From positions 42,656,001-42,720,000 of the forward strand of contig CM075943.1 of the NCBI GenBank assembly GCA_038030265.1: DNA of 64,000 bases, read 5' to 3'. The DNA comes from Corythucha ciliata. Its lineage: Eukaryota > Arthropoda > Insecta > Hemiptera > Tingidae. Within the stretch, counting starts at the first letter, position 1. Each line of letters starts with the position of its first letter. A program made the position numbers and the translations under genes. Below are positions 1 to 10,119 of this stretch, in pieces. A model generated the notes under the pieces. It saw only the letters and a list, made by a program, of their open reading frames with translations. It ran no database searches and was not told the origin of the DNA.

Positions 1-165
1 TCCAAACTGTCAATTTCGTCCTTGTAACAGTCAATTTTGTCATATAAAATGATAATTTCGACCTTAAAACTACCAATTTCTCCTGGAAATGTCAATTTGG
101 TCATTAAAGATTCAATTTCATCTCAATAACTATCTTTTGTAAACTGTGTATTTGGAACTGTCAAT
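1..165 (+). repeat. Degenerate minisatellite, unit GTCAATTTCGTCCTTAAAACT
   Basis: Imperfect copies of a unit of about 21 to 25 bases built on GTCAATTTCGTC run from the window edge up to the start of a TIR element at 166. The same unit resumes at 2099, exactly where the element ends, so the two pieces are one array split by the insertion. No coding potential is visible. Confidence 0.8.
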
Positions 166-454
166 GAGAAAGTTTTACATTTTCCAAAAATACTTGTTTT
201 CGATTAGGCACATCAATCCTTCCACGTACATAAATAAATAAAAATTGTAAACCCTTCAGAAATATTTTTTATTTCTCAACAAAAGTTGGCATATTTGAAA
301 TCCCGCCAAAACGAACATTTTCCGCAACGTAATATCCTTTGTATTCTCTGTCCTTTTCATGCCTCTAAATAGCCCATCTGTTTATCCTCCACTATTTTAT
401 TATTGGAGAGCTCTAGTCATAGCATAGAGATAAAAATGAATGGAGAAAGATAGA

Positions 455-790
455 TGTACTGAATAAATCTGTCGCCGGTATTTTAATTAATAAATTAATT
501 AGACTGATATTATCCGGACGACGATGGAAGGGCATAGCCCAACACGATTCGAGTTTCGAGAAAAAATGGCTCCCCGGCGGGATTTGAACCCGCAACCTCT
601 GGATTACCAGTCCAGCACGCTGCCATTTGCGCCACGGAGACGCCTATGGGAGTCGTACTCCGAGGGATAAGCTAAGCCGTTTTTTCTCGAAACTCGAATC
701 GTGTTGGGCTATGCCCTTCCATCGTCGTCCGGATAATATCAGTATAATTAATTTATTAATTAAAATACCGGCGACAGATTTATTCATTAT
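455..790. repeat. Palindrome with 110 bp arms around a tRNA-like core
   Basis: Positions 455-566 and 680-790 are near-perfect inverse copies, sharing for example CTCGAAACTCGAATCGTG and CATCGTCGTCCGGATAATAT. The 113 bp spacer holds the tRNA-like sequence at 569-641 on the minus strand and its leader. A composite tRNA-derived SINE or two head-to-head copies of one element could produce this. Confidence 0.8.
569..641 (-). tRNA. tRNA-like cloverleaf, anticodon GGT (Thr by code), possibly a SINE head
   Basis: On the minus strand a 73 nt cloverleaf can be drawn: a 7 bp acceptor with mismatched first pair, a 4 bp D stem, a perfect CTGGA/TCCAG anticodon stem with loop CTGGTAA, and a perfect GCGGG/CCCGC T stem. 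The internal promoter boxes are good: A box TGGCGCAAATGG and B box GGTTCAAATCC. The anticodon GGT would read ACC (threonine), but animal nuclear genomes normally decode this box with AGT. It sits inside a repeat palindrome. A tRNA-derived element or pseudogene is therefore as likely as a working tRNA gene. Confidence 0.5.
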
Positions 791-926
791 ATCCATCTAA
801 CAAAATCTAGATAAGATAAAATTCGGCGTGGTTTACCGATCAGGAGAAGCGCCTAGAGTTTCGAGAAACAATGGACCTGGGTGGGGTTCGGCTTAGCTTA
901 TCCCTCGGAGTACGACTCCCATAGGC

Positions 927-999
927 GTCTCCGTGGCGCAAATGGCAGCGTGCTGGACTGGTAATCCAGAGGTTGCGGGCTCAAATCCCGCCGGGGAGC
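927..999 (+). tRNA. Second copy of the GGT tRNA-like cloverleaf
   Basis: This is identical to the minus-strand copy at 569-641 except for C instead of T in the B box (GGCTCAAATCC). It shares the 38 bp leader CTTAGCTTATCCCTCGGAGT...ATAGGC but not the downstream body. All stems are intact apart from the first acceptor pair. Conservation of the leader without the trailer argues for segmental duplication of this part of the repeat. Confidence 0.5.
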
Positions 1000-1206
1000 C
1001 ATTCGCGATCAGGGCCACTTATTTTAGAAAACAAACACCAAAATACACTTGAAAACACGGCTACGTGCCACGATCGATGACATTTACAATGAACATCAAG
1101 TCGTCCACGCTTTAAGAACGAGAGTGTTGACGAGTTTGACTTAGTTTTTACCGAACAATTTCCCCGAAATACCCCTTGTTCATTCTAACTCGGGCTCTTT
1201 TTTTGT

Positions 1207-1700
1207 AATGAGGAAGTAACATAAAAAATAAAAATCGCTGGAGACATTTTTTTAAAAAAGAAAATGACTAAATATGACCAGGAATTGAATATTAGTGCGT
1301 AAATGATTGATTTCGATTTATAGCGAAATAATAAAACTTGCCAATTTTTTTTGTTACCATAAACGGCCGGTCTGTGACTCGTGACATTGCTAAGGGGTCG
1401 TGACCCCTCCCAACCCTCCGCATCACGGCCGGTATCATGTGTTGCTCCTTCTTGTCCCACCCCCTTCTCTAAAGTCCTATTGTTTGATTTGTGGGAAGCT
1501 ATAGTGAAGGTTATGCGAAGGCTGTTATTGCGTCATCAGTATATCTAGCCTGTTTCAAATGGGTCCCACAACCCAATAGTTTTAAAAATTAATAAAAAAA
1601 TATAGGGCCTGATTTTATTTGAACGGATCGTGTTTTCATGAGTTTTGGTAACCAAGCTATCATGACTGCATGATTTTGGAAAATGTGTTACTTCCTCATT
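1207..1700. mobile_element. Nested short TIR element (AATGAGGAAGTAACA ends)
   Basis: AATGAGGAAGTAACA at 1207 is matched by TGTTACTTCCTCATT ending at 1700. These ends resemble those of the element at 166-2096, but the interior is different. It has no ORF. It is probably a diverged relative of the same TIR family. Confidence 0.5.
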
Positions 1701-2098
1701 TTGCATTAATCTCAGGGGGGAGGTGAGCTTTTTTGTTGATAACCTGACGATGTAGAGGTAATTTCAAGGTTCTTAAGGTGTACTTTGGCGGCCATATTTG
1801 TGACAACCCTTCTACCCTTCTACCCACCCACCAGCCCATTCAGGCTTTCTCCAGTTATTTACCTCTATGGCTCTAGTAGAAAATAAGGCAAAGAAAAACA
1901 ACAAACCGCTTTTCGACAGCTACATTACAGGTGACTTTTTTTCGGAAAGCGCCTATGACGCAAACATGCTAGCTGGCGTGTTTGAAATGACCTAAAACTT
2001 CAAAAATCGCGTATTTATTAACTGTTGGATTATTTTACAAACGGATCACGATTTATGCTCTATTTTAGCATAAGTTCTGACCCATGAAACTTCCTCAT

Positions 2099-3770
2099 TT
2101 CGTCCTATAAATATCATTTCGTCGTTCGAACTGTCAATGTTGTTCTTGAAACTGTCAATTTCATACATGGAACCGTCAATTTCGTCTTTGGGGATGTCAA
2201 TTTCGCCATGGAAATGTCATTTTCGTCATTAAAGATAGTCAGTTTTGTCACTATAAGCTGTCTATTTCGTCATCTAAACTGTCAAATTCGTCCTTGAAAC
2301 GTCAATTTCGTCTTGGAAATATAAATTTCAAAATTCATAACTGTGTCAATTTTGTCCTTAAAACTGTCAAATAGTTTTTCGAGTTGAAAAACTCGAACTT
2401 GACTTGAGGACTCGAGGAACTCGACTTGAGTAACTCCTATTGAGTAATTTTACGGTGTGAAATGACCATGGCTTTCGACCTGAAATTATTGACCGGAACA
2501 GTGACAAAAGAGTCGAGATTCGAAGGATGGAGATAAATAGCATTGGTGGATTTAAGGGGGGCTGTAGGGACTTAGCACCCCTAGTTGGTCATATTAGCCC
2601 CCCCCCCCCAGATGTTTATACTCTCAAGCCCCTTTTCCAAAAACTGTCAAATTGACTGTTTTTAACGCCGAAAATGACAGTGTCTGTAGGGCGACATTGG
2701 CAGTGTTTCCAGGACGAAATTGGCAGTTTTGAATGAAGATATTGATAGTTTCTTGTACTCTGATGCAAAACCTCCTAATCAAGGTTTGGGATACTTGTTA
2801 TGTTGGAGGAAATTGAGATTCCAAGTCAAAATTATTAGTTGCTGAGGCGAAATTGACTTCATTGTAAGTCGAAATTGACAGTACGGCAATCACAGTTATG
2901 AATGTTGAAATTGGCTGTAATCCAACGGGGCTTTACGTCGTGGACGAGGGCAAGAGCAACACTTTACTTTTTTACACGTGATTTATCGTTTTTACTAATT
3001 GACAGTATCTAGGGTGAAATTGGCAAATTCGAGGACGAAATTGACATCTTACAGGATGAAATTAGGGGTTTTAGGACGACATTGATAGTTTTGACAACGG
3101 AATTTACAATTTCCTGGACAAAATGGACAGTTTCAGAAAGGAATTGACTGTTTCCCGAACAAATGCAAGATGATTGTTTCCAGGACGAAAGTCACAGTTC
3201 TTAGGACGAAATTGGCAGTTTCAGGACGACACTGATAGGTTTGGCGACGAAAGTGACTGTTCCGGGGACGAAATTGACAATACTAGGAAGAAATTGACAG
3301 TTTAAAAGGCGAAATTATTAGAGTATTGATTAAAGGCGTTTCCAGGACGAAATTCACGGTTTGAAGAACAAAATTGATAGTTTCCAGGACGAAATTATTA
3401 GATTTGAACATTTACTTGACAGTTTATAGGGCGAAATTGACAATTTTAAACGACGAAATTGACAGTTTCTAGTTCTCGACTGTTTCCGGTGAAACGGCTT
3501 AGAAACCATCTGTTTCCGAAATCCCTTGACGCAGTTTCTAGGAAGAAACTGGCAGATTCGAGGACGAAATTGACAGTTTATGGGACGAAATTGGCAGTTT
3601 AAGATTGATATCGATATAGTTTTGACGACGAAATTGACAGTGTTAGATCGATACTGATAGTTTCAACTAAGAATTTACAATCTCCAGGACGAAATTGACA
3701 GCTCGACCGAAACTGACAGTCGCCGAGGGAGGAATTAGGAAAATCCATGCGGTCTGAAACCCGAATTCTC
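2099..3770. repeat. Degenerate minisatellite, about 21 bp unit, with an internal strand switch
   Basis: From 2099 to about 2380 the plus strand carries GTCAATTTCGTC-type units. From about 2640 to 3770 it carries the complementary sense, GACGAAATTGACAGTTTCCAG, with successive GAAATTG cores commonly 21 bases apart. The junction (2380-2640) is C-rich with no gene. Confidence 0.8.
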
Positions 3771-3779
3771 GTCAGTGAC

Positions 3780-5440
3780 TGTGTTTGTAATTTTTAGTGC
3801 CTGACTAGTCGTTTTGGTGATCGTTAGGGTACAAATCGTCAGTTCACGCATTTTTAAGGCACGAATGGTCAATTTGGCCTTTATTGGAACGTGAGTGCTC
3901 GTTTTTCAAGGCGCAAATCTGTCAGTATAGCCATTGTGGGGGAGGGGGACATGAATTGTCAATACGACCAGCAGCCCGTTTTAGGGCTTGTTCAGTCTGT
4001 TCTACCACTTTCAAGGGACGAATTGTCGTTGTCCCTGACGCTTTCCAAAGAGCGCGAATGACCAGTGTGACCATTTTTAGAGCGAAACTTTGAAGATTGA
4101 AATTTTTAAGGCGTTTGGTCATTTCAGAGCACGAATCGTCAGTTCAGCCATTTTCAAAGGCCCGGAATGGCTTTTTTGGCCATTTTCAAGGTGCGAGTCG
4201 TCATTTTAGGTACTTCCAAGGCGCGAATCGTCATTTTAGTCATTTTTAGGGCGTGAATAGTCCGTTTGACTATTTCCAGGGGACGAATCGTCAATTTTAG
4301 GGTGCGAACGGTTAGTTTAGCAATTTATAAGGCATGAATCGATAGATTCAGCATTTTTCGAATGATTCGAACGAGCAAAAATTTGTTTTTGGCGCAGTGA
4401 AATCCGTGAAATTGCTTTTTTATGTCCAACCAGCAGCAAGTCACATTAGGCACTTTAATGGCATGAATCGTCAGTTAAAGCATTTCTAAGACGCAAACTA
4501 TTAGTTCTGCTACTTTTAGAGCACAAATCGTCTGCATTTTTACCCATTTTCTACGCGTGGTGGCTCAGTTTTTCCATTTTTGGACGCATAGAGTCAGTTT
4601 TAACAATTTTCTAGGGTGTGAATAGCCAGTTTGGCAATTTTAACGCTGCCAGTATGGCAATTTTAACGCTGCCAGTATGGCCATTCCTAAGGCATGAATC
4701 CGTCATTTTAGCCAATTGTATATTACGAACTCAGTTTTGACATTTTCATTGCGTGAATTATTAGTTTAACCATTTAGAGAACGCAAACAGTCAGTTCTGC
4801 CATTTTTTAAGGTGCGAATAGTCCGTCACGCCATTTATGGGGTGCGAATGGTCAGCTTGCCATTTCTAGGGCGCAAATTGTCAGTTGTATAGTCATTTAT
4901 AGAGAATGAATAGCCAGTGTGATATTTTCAGAGCATGAGTAGTCAGTTTTTCCATTTTTAGGGTTCGTAAAGTCTGTTGGGCCATTTATAATGAGCGCGA
5001 ATCGTCAGTTTTGCTTTTTTAAATACGCAATTAGTCCCGTCAAGCCAACCCGAATGGTCAGCTTGGGCATTCTTGACGCGCAAATGGTTGGTTTTGGAAT
5101 ATTTAGAGCAGGAATTGTCTGTTTAGGGATTTGCGGAGCGTGAATTGTTAGTTTGCCCATTTTTAGAGCGCGTTACGTCGGCTTGGCCACTTTTAGAGCG
5201 GGAATCGCTAGTCTTAGCCTTGTAGCTCATGAATGGAAGATTAAGCCAGTTGCATAGCGGGATTCATGATCTTTTCATGCATTTTCAGGGCTGCACGAAC
5301 CGTCAGTATAGCCACTTTTAGACCGCGTGAAGTCCGTTGGGCCGTTGGGCTCCAACCATCCGCGTTTTAAGGTGGGAATAGGCAGTGAATTGATAGCAAG
5401 CCATTTTTATTAGAGCGAAGGACACAGTTTCATAAGCCTC
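3780..5440 (+). repeat. Degenerate minisatellite, unit GCGCGAATCGTCAGTTTAGCCATTTTTAG
   Basis: Dozens of imperfect units of about 30 bases alternate GCGAATCGTCAGTTT with GCCATTTTTAGG. One recent exact tandem duplication is visible at about 4640-4685 (AATTTTAACGCTGCCAGTAT twice). Short ORFs across it are chance readings of the repeat. Confidence 0.8.
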
Positions 5441-5459
5441 TCCCTTGTCTTCGATCCGC

Positions 5460-5880
5460 GACTGGACCCTGCAATAATTTGCTTTTAAAAACAGCCAGAG
5501 CCATGAAATTCTTTTTAAAATGAGCCAATACGCTCATTTACATCCTTTAAAAAGGTGTGAAATCCCGTTAAATTGGCTTGTCTTAAGAGAGCCAGCCCCG
5601 CACAAAATTGGTTTCTGACCTACGAAATCCGACAAATTTGGTCTCAAAAAGTGCCAAACCGGCAAATTTTGTTATTGAAGTAGCCAAAACCACGAAATTG
5701 GGCTTTGCGGTGTGTTCAATCCGTGATATTTGGACATCGAAAGTGTCTAATGAGCGGAATTGCATTCATGAAGAGTCAACCCGGTGCAAAATTGGCTTTT
5801 TAGGGAGTCAATTCTGTGACACTGGCGTTTTGAGCGAGGAAAACCTTTGAAATTCGTTCTAAGAGCAAAAATCCACAAAA
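5460..5880 (+). repeat. Short array of GCGAAATTGGCTTTTTGAGTG-type units
   Basis: Units of about 35 bases combine a CGAAATTGGCTTTT core with GAGCCAA..CCG. The same unit makes up 10120-11000, so these are two blocks of one family. Confidence 0.6.
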
Positions 5881-6449
5881 TTTGGAATTTGACTTGATCT
5901 GTGAGAGGGGGGGGGGGTCATGAGCTCAGGGCTAAGCCCCTCTAAACATTTTACCTTAAATCCGACCCTGATAAATACCTGTGAATTGACCTGTTTGCGA
6001 GTATAACCGGAAACTAACTCACTATTTTGGAGGGGGGGCAGTGAAATTGTAAAGCATTATTATTTTGCTTTTGAACGTGGTCAGATAATGAACCAAGTTC
6101 GCGTCCATGAAGCCGTTGAATTGAGGTGAGTCACCCCGAAATTGCTTCGTTCGGAGTTGAAAATTTGCAAAATTGCAAGTTTCGAGTCTGAATATCTGCA
6201 AAATAGCAAGTTTCATGCAAGTCAACATGTTCGAGGATACATTTTCATTCGAATTTCAGTATATTCGTAACAACAAGTACAGGTATATTTCTTGGCAGCG
6301 GAAAATTGTCTAAAAACAGTTAGGTAAGAGATGAAATCCACGTCACATTATACAAAACGACGTCATAGAGGACCTTCATGCATCGCTCGCGTTCCAACCA
6401 TCTCGCCACCACTCGGCCTCAATATCAACGCCGTTGACGCCAAACTCTG
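5881..6449. other. No gene identified
   Basis: This is AT-rich sequence with two G tracts (near 5908 and 6033). I see no splice-bounded open frame and no repeat family shared with the rest of the window. Confidence 0.5.
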
Positions 6450-6554
6450 TCAGGATGGCTCATAGTTAGATGCGATGGAGCCGATAATGATGACGATGAC
6501 GACTGTGCCGACGATGACAAAGCGAATCGAACGGGTCCCTTCGTCGATAAGAAC
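6450..6554 (-). CDS. Candidate terminal exon encoding one transmembrane helix
   Basis: On the minus strand a pyrimidine-rich acceptor (CGGCTTTTGGTAG) at 6555 opens a 105 nt frame that ends in TGA at 6450-6452. It encodes 34 residues with a charged start (VLIDEGTRSIRF), about 18 hydrophobic residues (VIVGTVVIVIIIGSIA) and a short polar tail (SNYEPS). The third-codon G/C pattern differs from the flanking AT-rich DNA. It could be the last exon of a tail-anchored or multipass protein whose other exons lie to the right. I found no convincing upstream exon, so this may be chance. Confidence 0.3.
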   Translation of the reverse strand, partial: VLIDEGTRSIRFVIVGTVVIVIIIGSIASNYEPS

Positions 6555-8496
6555 CTACCAAAAGCCGGTGCGTTGACTCCCTGATGACTCCAATCACCGT
6601 CAGGTCCTATTATTGTTGAATTGTCGTTCCTTAAAAAAATAAATCAAGTGCGATGGGCGTGTTATATACATTTTTGTAACGCGACTTTTAAAGCCGATTC
6701 AAAAGAAGAAGAAAAAAACCCCCTACCAGGATGTGTTGACGAGGAAAGGGGAACGCGGAACAAACCCTTTTAGACGGAATGAAAATGATTTTTCAGAGAC
6801 TTAATTTATTTCTTTGAAATAATTGAAAGGACTACGCGGCTTTAAAATCCTCGCGTAAATGCCTTCCCACCCCTATTATGCAAAAAAGAAGAAATTAAAG
6901 AAATCGATTAGGGAGGATCAGGGTCAGAGTGAAATGATTAAGTAAATTGCTTTATGGATGAGGGAAAGGCAAGAAACTAGCAAGCGCACCAGTTTCGTTT
7001 TAGCGGCTAATGAATTCCGTCTGACTGAGATGGACTGGCGGAAAAAGAAAAGGACTTGTGGACTACGAGAAGAGAGAGTGGTGTGGTTGTTGTTGCGGGG
7101 GGGGGGGGAGGTAGTTTATTTTAAATAAATTAGGTCCTGAGGAAGGCGTTCTCCTTCTCTACTTCGTTTTGCGGTGGGGGTGTTACGTCAAGGAGACTTA
7201 GCCTTAAGTCCTGGGGGGGCTTACCCTTCACCCTGTCATTTGATCCGTTTAAAGAAAATTTGCGCTCCACACAAAGGGATTGGGAAAGGATTTGAGCTCC
7301 TAAACAGAGAGAGAGAGTGAGAGAGCGGAGTGTGAGGGAGTTTCGAGAAGAAGGGCTTGATGAGACGAAAAGAGGCGTTTTGAACGTTGAGAAGGGTAGA
7401 GGGAAAACATCTTGAGACTCTTTTGTGCGTCTTTGCACTCTCTCTCTCTCTCTCTCTCTCTGCTTTCTTTATATAAAGTGCCTTTTAAAATCCCTTGGTT
7501 TGTTTACTTTACCCTAATTACTCAATTATTTTACTGCTCATTCTTATTTTTATTTCTATGCCAAATTCAGGTCTACTTTTTGACTGAAGCTTCTACCTTC
7601 GGAACCAATTCATACCGACTGTTGTCTACAGAGTAAAATTTCTACTACTATTTCGCGTTTAAAGTTTTTTAAAGTATCCAGTACCGATTGGGGCTCATCC
7701 GTTTCTATTCACATAAAAGAAATTATATTGTTAAAATGAGTTAATCCAAGGAATGTGCCCACACACTTGTAACAGTCTTATACATATAAATCCCCGCTTC
7801 GCTAAACCTAACGGCCCTTCGAACCCTAAAACTACGTGTCTCTGGTATATTACAGTGCTCTTTAGGGCTCGGGAGTTATAAAAGAAAAATGTTACAAGTA
7901 TGTTCGCACTTTTTAGGTCTGACGCGGATAAAATCTTCGTCACTGTTACCTGAGGTGAACTCCTTTTCCATTCTTGGATCCGTAGCTGACCTCTCTGGTG
8001 GTATTCACATGGAAAAATATCAAAATGGTGAGAATTTTATTATTCCTCGGCCGAAGTCTCTGGTTTTCCCATGGAAAAAATAATCAAAATAATCGTGAAA
8101 TGTGAACAGACACAAGGATATACAGACACCACCCCAAAACCCCTCTTTTTATTCATTTCATAATGTCCTGGAACACGACTTTTTTTTATTTTAATTTTTT
8201 TTAAATTTTTTTATTTTTTTTTAAATTTTTTGTATTAATTGTTTTAATTTTTCTAAATTTTTTTAATTAAAAAATTTTAAAAAAAAATTAATTAATTTTA
8301 ATTTTTTTTTTTTAATTCGTGTTAGCTCGGACTCGACTGTTTTTCCGTATTACCAAACGTCTTGTTCCCTTCGAGAACTGGTAGTAAAAGAGGTGAATTT
8401 AGGTTGATATTAATGCACCAATCAATTGATTGCCTCTTCTAGGAACAATCCTGAACACAAGCCCACTGCCCCTTTCATCCACTCGCCCCACCACTA
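6555..8496. other. Long non-coding stretch with simple repeats
   Basis: No supported gene. Visible features are a G tract near 7098, a (CT)n microsatellite at 7436-7461, and a long A/T-only tract at about 8178-8320. The region lies between the weak exon at 6450 and the 3' end of the membrane-protein gene at 8497. Confidence 0.5.
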
Positions 8497-9114
8497 TTAA
8501 ATTAAAAGTAAAAAATCCCTCAAAAGGAGTTCAATCGTACCGAGCTGTTTGGCGTTGTATTCCATCAATTCAATCAAGTATAAATACGTCAACGTCCAGG
8601 CAATAATGAAATCAGCCACAACCACGGACGTTTCGTACGTGTCGACTTTTCTTTCGAGGCTCCTGGTCGCGCCGATTGATACGAAGAACGTTATCACTCC
8701 GACGACGAACGTTACGCAGGCTCCAAGAATCACGAAGTAATAATTCCTTGGAAACACGCGTTATTCACACACTTTTACAAACAATCGTATGACTGGTGAA
8801 TATAGAGGGCACGGGGGATACTTACGTACAGTGCCTTTAAATCAGACTTAATCCACGTGACGGAGTCCAGAAGGAACAAAGCCGACACTAGTAGAAACGT
8901 GTGAAGATGAAAATTCACGTAATTCGTCGTCGGATTAGCGAATAACGATAAATATTCGAACACTTTAGGTTGTACGATGTTTAAAACTATAAGGAGGGTC
9001 TGGAAAAACAGAGAGATCAGTGGTAAGGCGTTTGAGATTCTACCGGCATAACGCTACTCAATTTCAACCCACCAGTTGGAAGGACTTCAGGAAAAATATT
9101 CCTTCGAATGGCAT
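8497..9114 (-). CDS. Four-helix membrane protein, unknown family (head-to-head pair, minus member)
   Basis: Not recognised. Exon 1 is 9114-9073 (ATG, 14 codons, MPFEGIFFLKSFQL). Exon 2 is 8999-8826 (58 codons, from TLLIVLNIVQ to SDLKALY) after acceptor TTTTTCCAG, ending at GTAAGT. Exon 3 starts near 8746 (RNYYFVILGACVTFV) and stops at 8497. Introns are 73 and about 79 bp. Exon 2 encodes two hydrophobic helices and exon 3 two more, about 155 residues in all. Position, lengths and hydrophobic spacing match the plus-strand neighbour exon for exon. The exon 2 to 3 junction is one base out of phase with the best acceptor (CCAAG), so a frameshift, an unusual splice site or pseudogenisation is possible. 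Confidence 0.6.
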
Positions 9115-9231
9115 GCTTGATTTTTTTTTTTTTTATAATAACCTTTTTTATGTTTACCCAATATAATAATCTTATGGACGAGATTAACGAGTTAGTTTGA
9201 GGTCGACCCCTCCCCCTTCAAACCATGAAAA
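9115..9231. promoter_or_regulatory. 117 bp divergent intergenic region, probable shared promoter
   Basis: This gap separates the two start codons of the head-to-head membrane-protein genes. It contains a T tract (about 9120-9134) and AT-rich sequence (TATAATAA near 9134 and CAATATAATAA near 9159). Any promoter of either gene must lie here or inside the other gene. No transcription start can be assigned by eye. Confidence 0.4.
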
Positions 9232-9879
9232 ATGTTCACTTGGCTGTGCTACTATCGTTTCCTGGAGAATGTGAGAAAAACTCGACCTTATTTTAACGAA
9301 TCTAAAAAAAAACCGTTTTTTTTTTTGTTTTTTTCGCAGGCAATCAACGTGATTTTGGTTTTAATTCACGTAAACTCGGACACGCTCTTCCCCATTTTTC
9401 GATTCAGCAGCAAAACCGAATTATTTCTGGGACTCTCCGGGTTTTCGATTCCTCTCGTTCCAGTCATGGCTCGGTCCATGTTTAACGCCCGTGGTTATTC
9501 CCCCCTGACGAGGATAGCGGTAAAAAAAAAAAACAATAATTGTATGGAAGTTTTCGTTTCGAATTTTGAGTCCTCTCATAAACAACCCCAGGACATGTTT
9601 CTCACCCTCATCTGTGCAGTCAGCCTGGGCGTCGCCGCTGTCATAACCTTGGACACTTTGAACAATTACAGCGTAGAGCCGTACATTTTTTTCCCGTTGA
9701 ACACGGACGTTATGATAATGACAAAAGTGTCACTGGCTTTCTTGAACGCTTTGCTTCTTCTCATCGATTTTTATTTTTGCTGGAGGAAACTGGGCTATTT
9801 GAAAAAAGTCGAAGGCGATGGTTTATCCCCCTCGGGAAGAACATCGTCCGAGCTTTCAATCAGAAATCGAGAGCGTTGA
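9232..9879 (+). CDS. Four-helix membrane protein, unknown family (head-to-head pair, plus member)
   Basis: Not recognised. Exon 1 is 9232-9270 (MFTWLCYYRFLEN), donor GTGAGA. Exon 2 is 9340-9519 (60 codons, AINVILVLIHV...), after a T-rich acceptor ending in CGCAG. Exon 3 is 9592-9879 (95 codons plus stop, DMFLTLICAV...), after ACAACCCCAG. The introns are 69 and 72 bp and happen to lack in-frame stops, so the locus also reads as one 215-codon frame; the K- and F-rich inserts are the intron edges. The spliced product is 168 residues with helices near 14-32, 42-58, 74-94 and 114-136 and a basic, serine-rich tail. All junctions are phase 0. It appears paralogous to the minus-strand gene starting at 9114. 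Confidence 0.65.
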   Translation: MFTWLCYYRFLENVRKTRPYFNESKKKPFFFLFFSQAINVILVLIHVNSDTLFPIFRFSSKTELFLGLSGFSIPLVPVMARSMFNARGYSPLTRIAVKKKNNNCMEVFVSNFESSHKQPQDMFLTLICAVSLGVAAVITLDTLNNYSVEPYIFFPLNTDVMIMTKVSLAFLNALLLLIDFYFCWRKLGYLKKVEGDGLSPSGRTSSELSIRNRER

Positions 9880-10119
9880 AAGAGTCGAATTCAAATTATT
9901 TTATTCAAAAAAGAATTATGCGCCATACCTCTAGCTTAAAATACAGAGAATGGTCTCCTCCATCGGGCAAACGCTTGAAGGGTTCAAGACCGGATGGGCG
10001 GGTTCTCAGTTTGTCAGGGGGCTTCCCTAATAGTAAACTCCCAAAAATAGTGTACCACGCACCAAAACTAATAATTGCACGCTATAAACTATCAATTTAG
10101 CCCAAAAATTATATTTTTC

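Larger units (their letters stand above)
418..1869. mobile_element. Nested insertion with 8 bp target duplication (hAT-like)
   Basis: The insertion is bordered by GCTCTAGT at 410-417 and again at 1870-1877. The uninterrupted sister copy near 32730 has this octamer once (GGAAAGCTCTAGTAGAAAA), so the octamer is a target-site duplication. Eight base pairs is typical of hAT elements. The ends, CATAGCATAGAGATAAA and the inverse of CATAGAGGTAAATAA, are only loosely inverted. The insertion carries the tRNA-like palindrome and a second TIR pair (1207-1700). No transposase is seen. Confidence 0.6.
166..2096. mobile_element. TIR DNA element (GAGGAAGTTTCA ends), split by a nested insertion
   Basis: The left end reads GAGAAAGTTTTACATTTTCC and the right end is its inverse, ending in TGAAACTTCCTC. 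The body matches the element at 32282-32982 on both sides of a 1.45 kb interruption (418-1869). Both ends are flanked by AT. Joining the flanks through one AT restores the minisatellite unit GTCAATTTCG, which supports a 2 bp target duplication. No transposase ORF is present, so this is a non-autonomous copy. The superfamily is not recognised. Confidence 0.75.

Noticed and set aside
3780..5440. CRISPR-like regular repeats
   Set aside because: Units are degenerate and contiguous, without conserved repeats and unique spacers, and the DNA is eukaryotic.
8549..8740. Plus-strand frame over the last exon of the minus membrane gene
   Set aside because: It is the antisense shadow of the hydrophobic exon.
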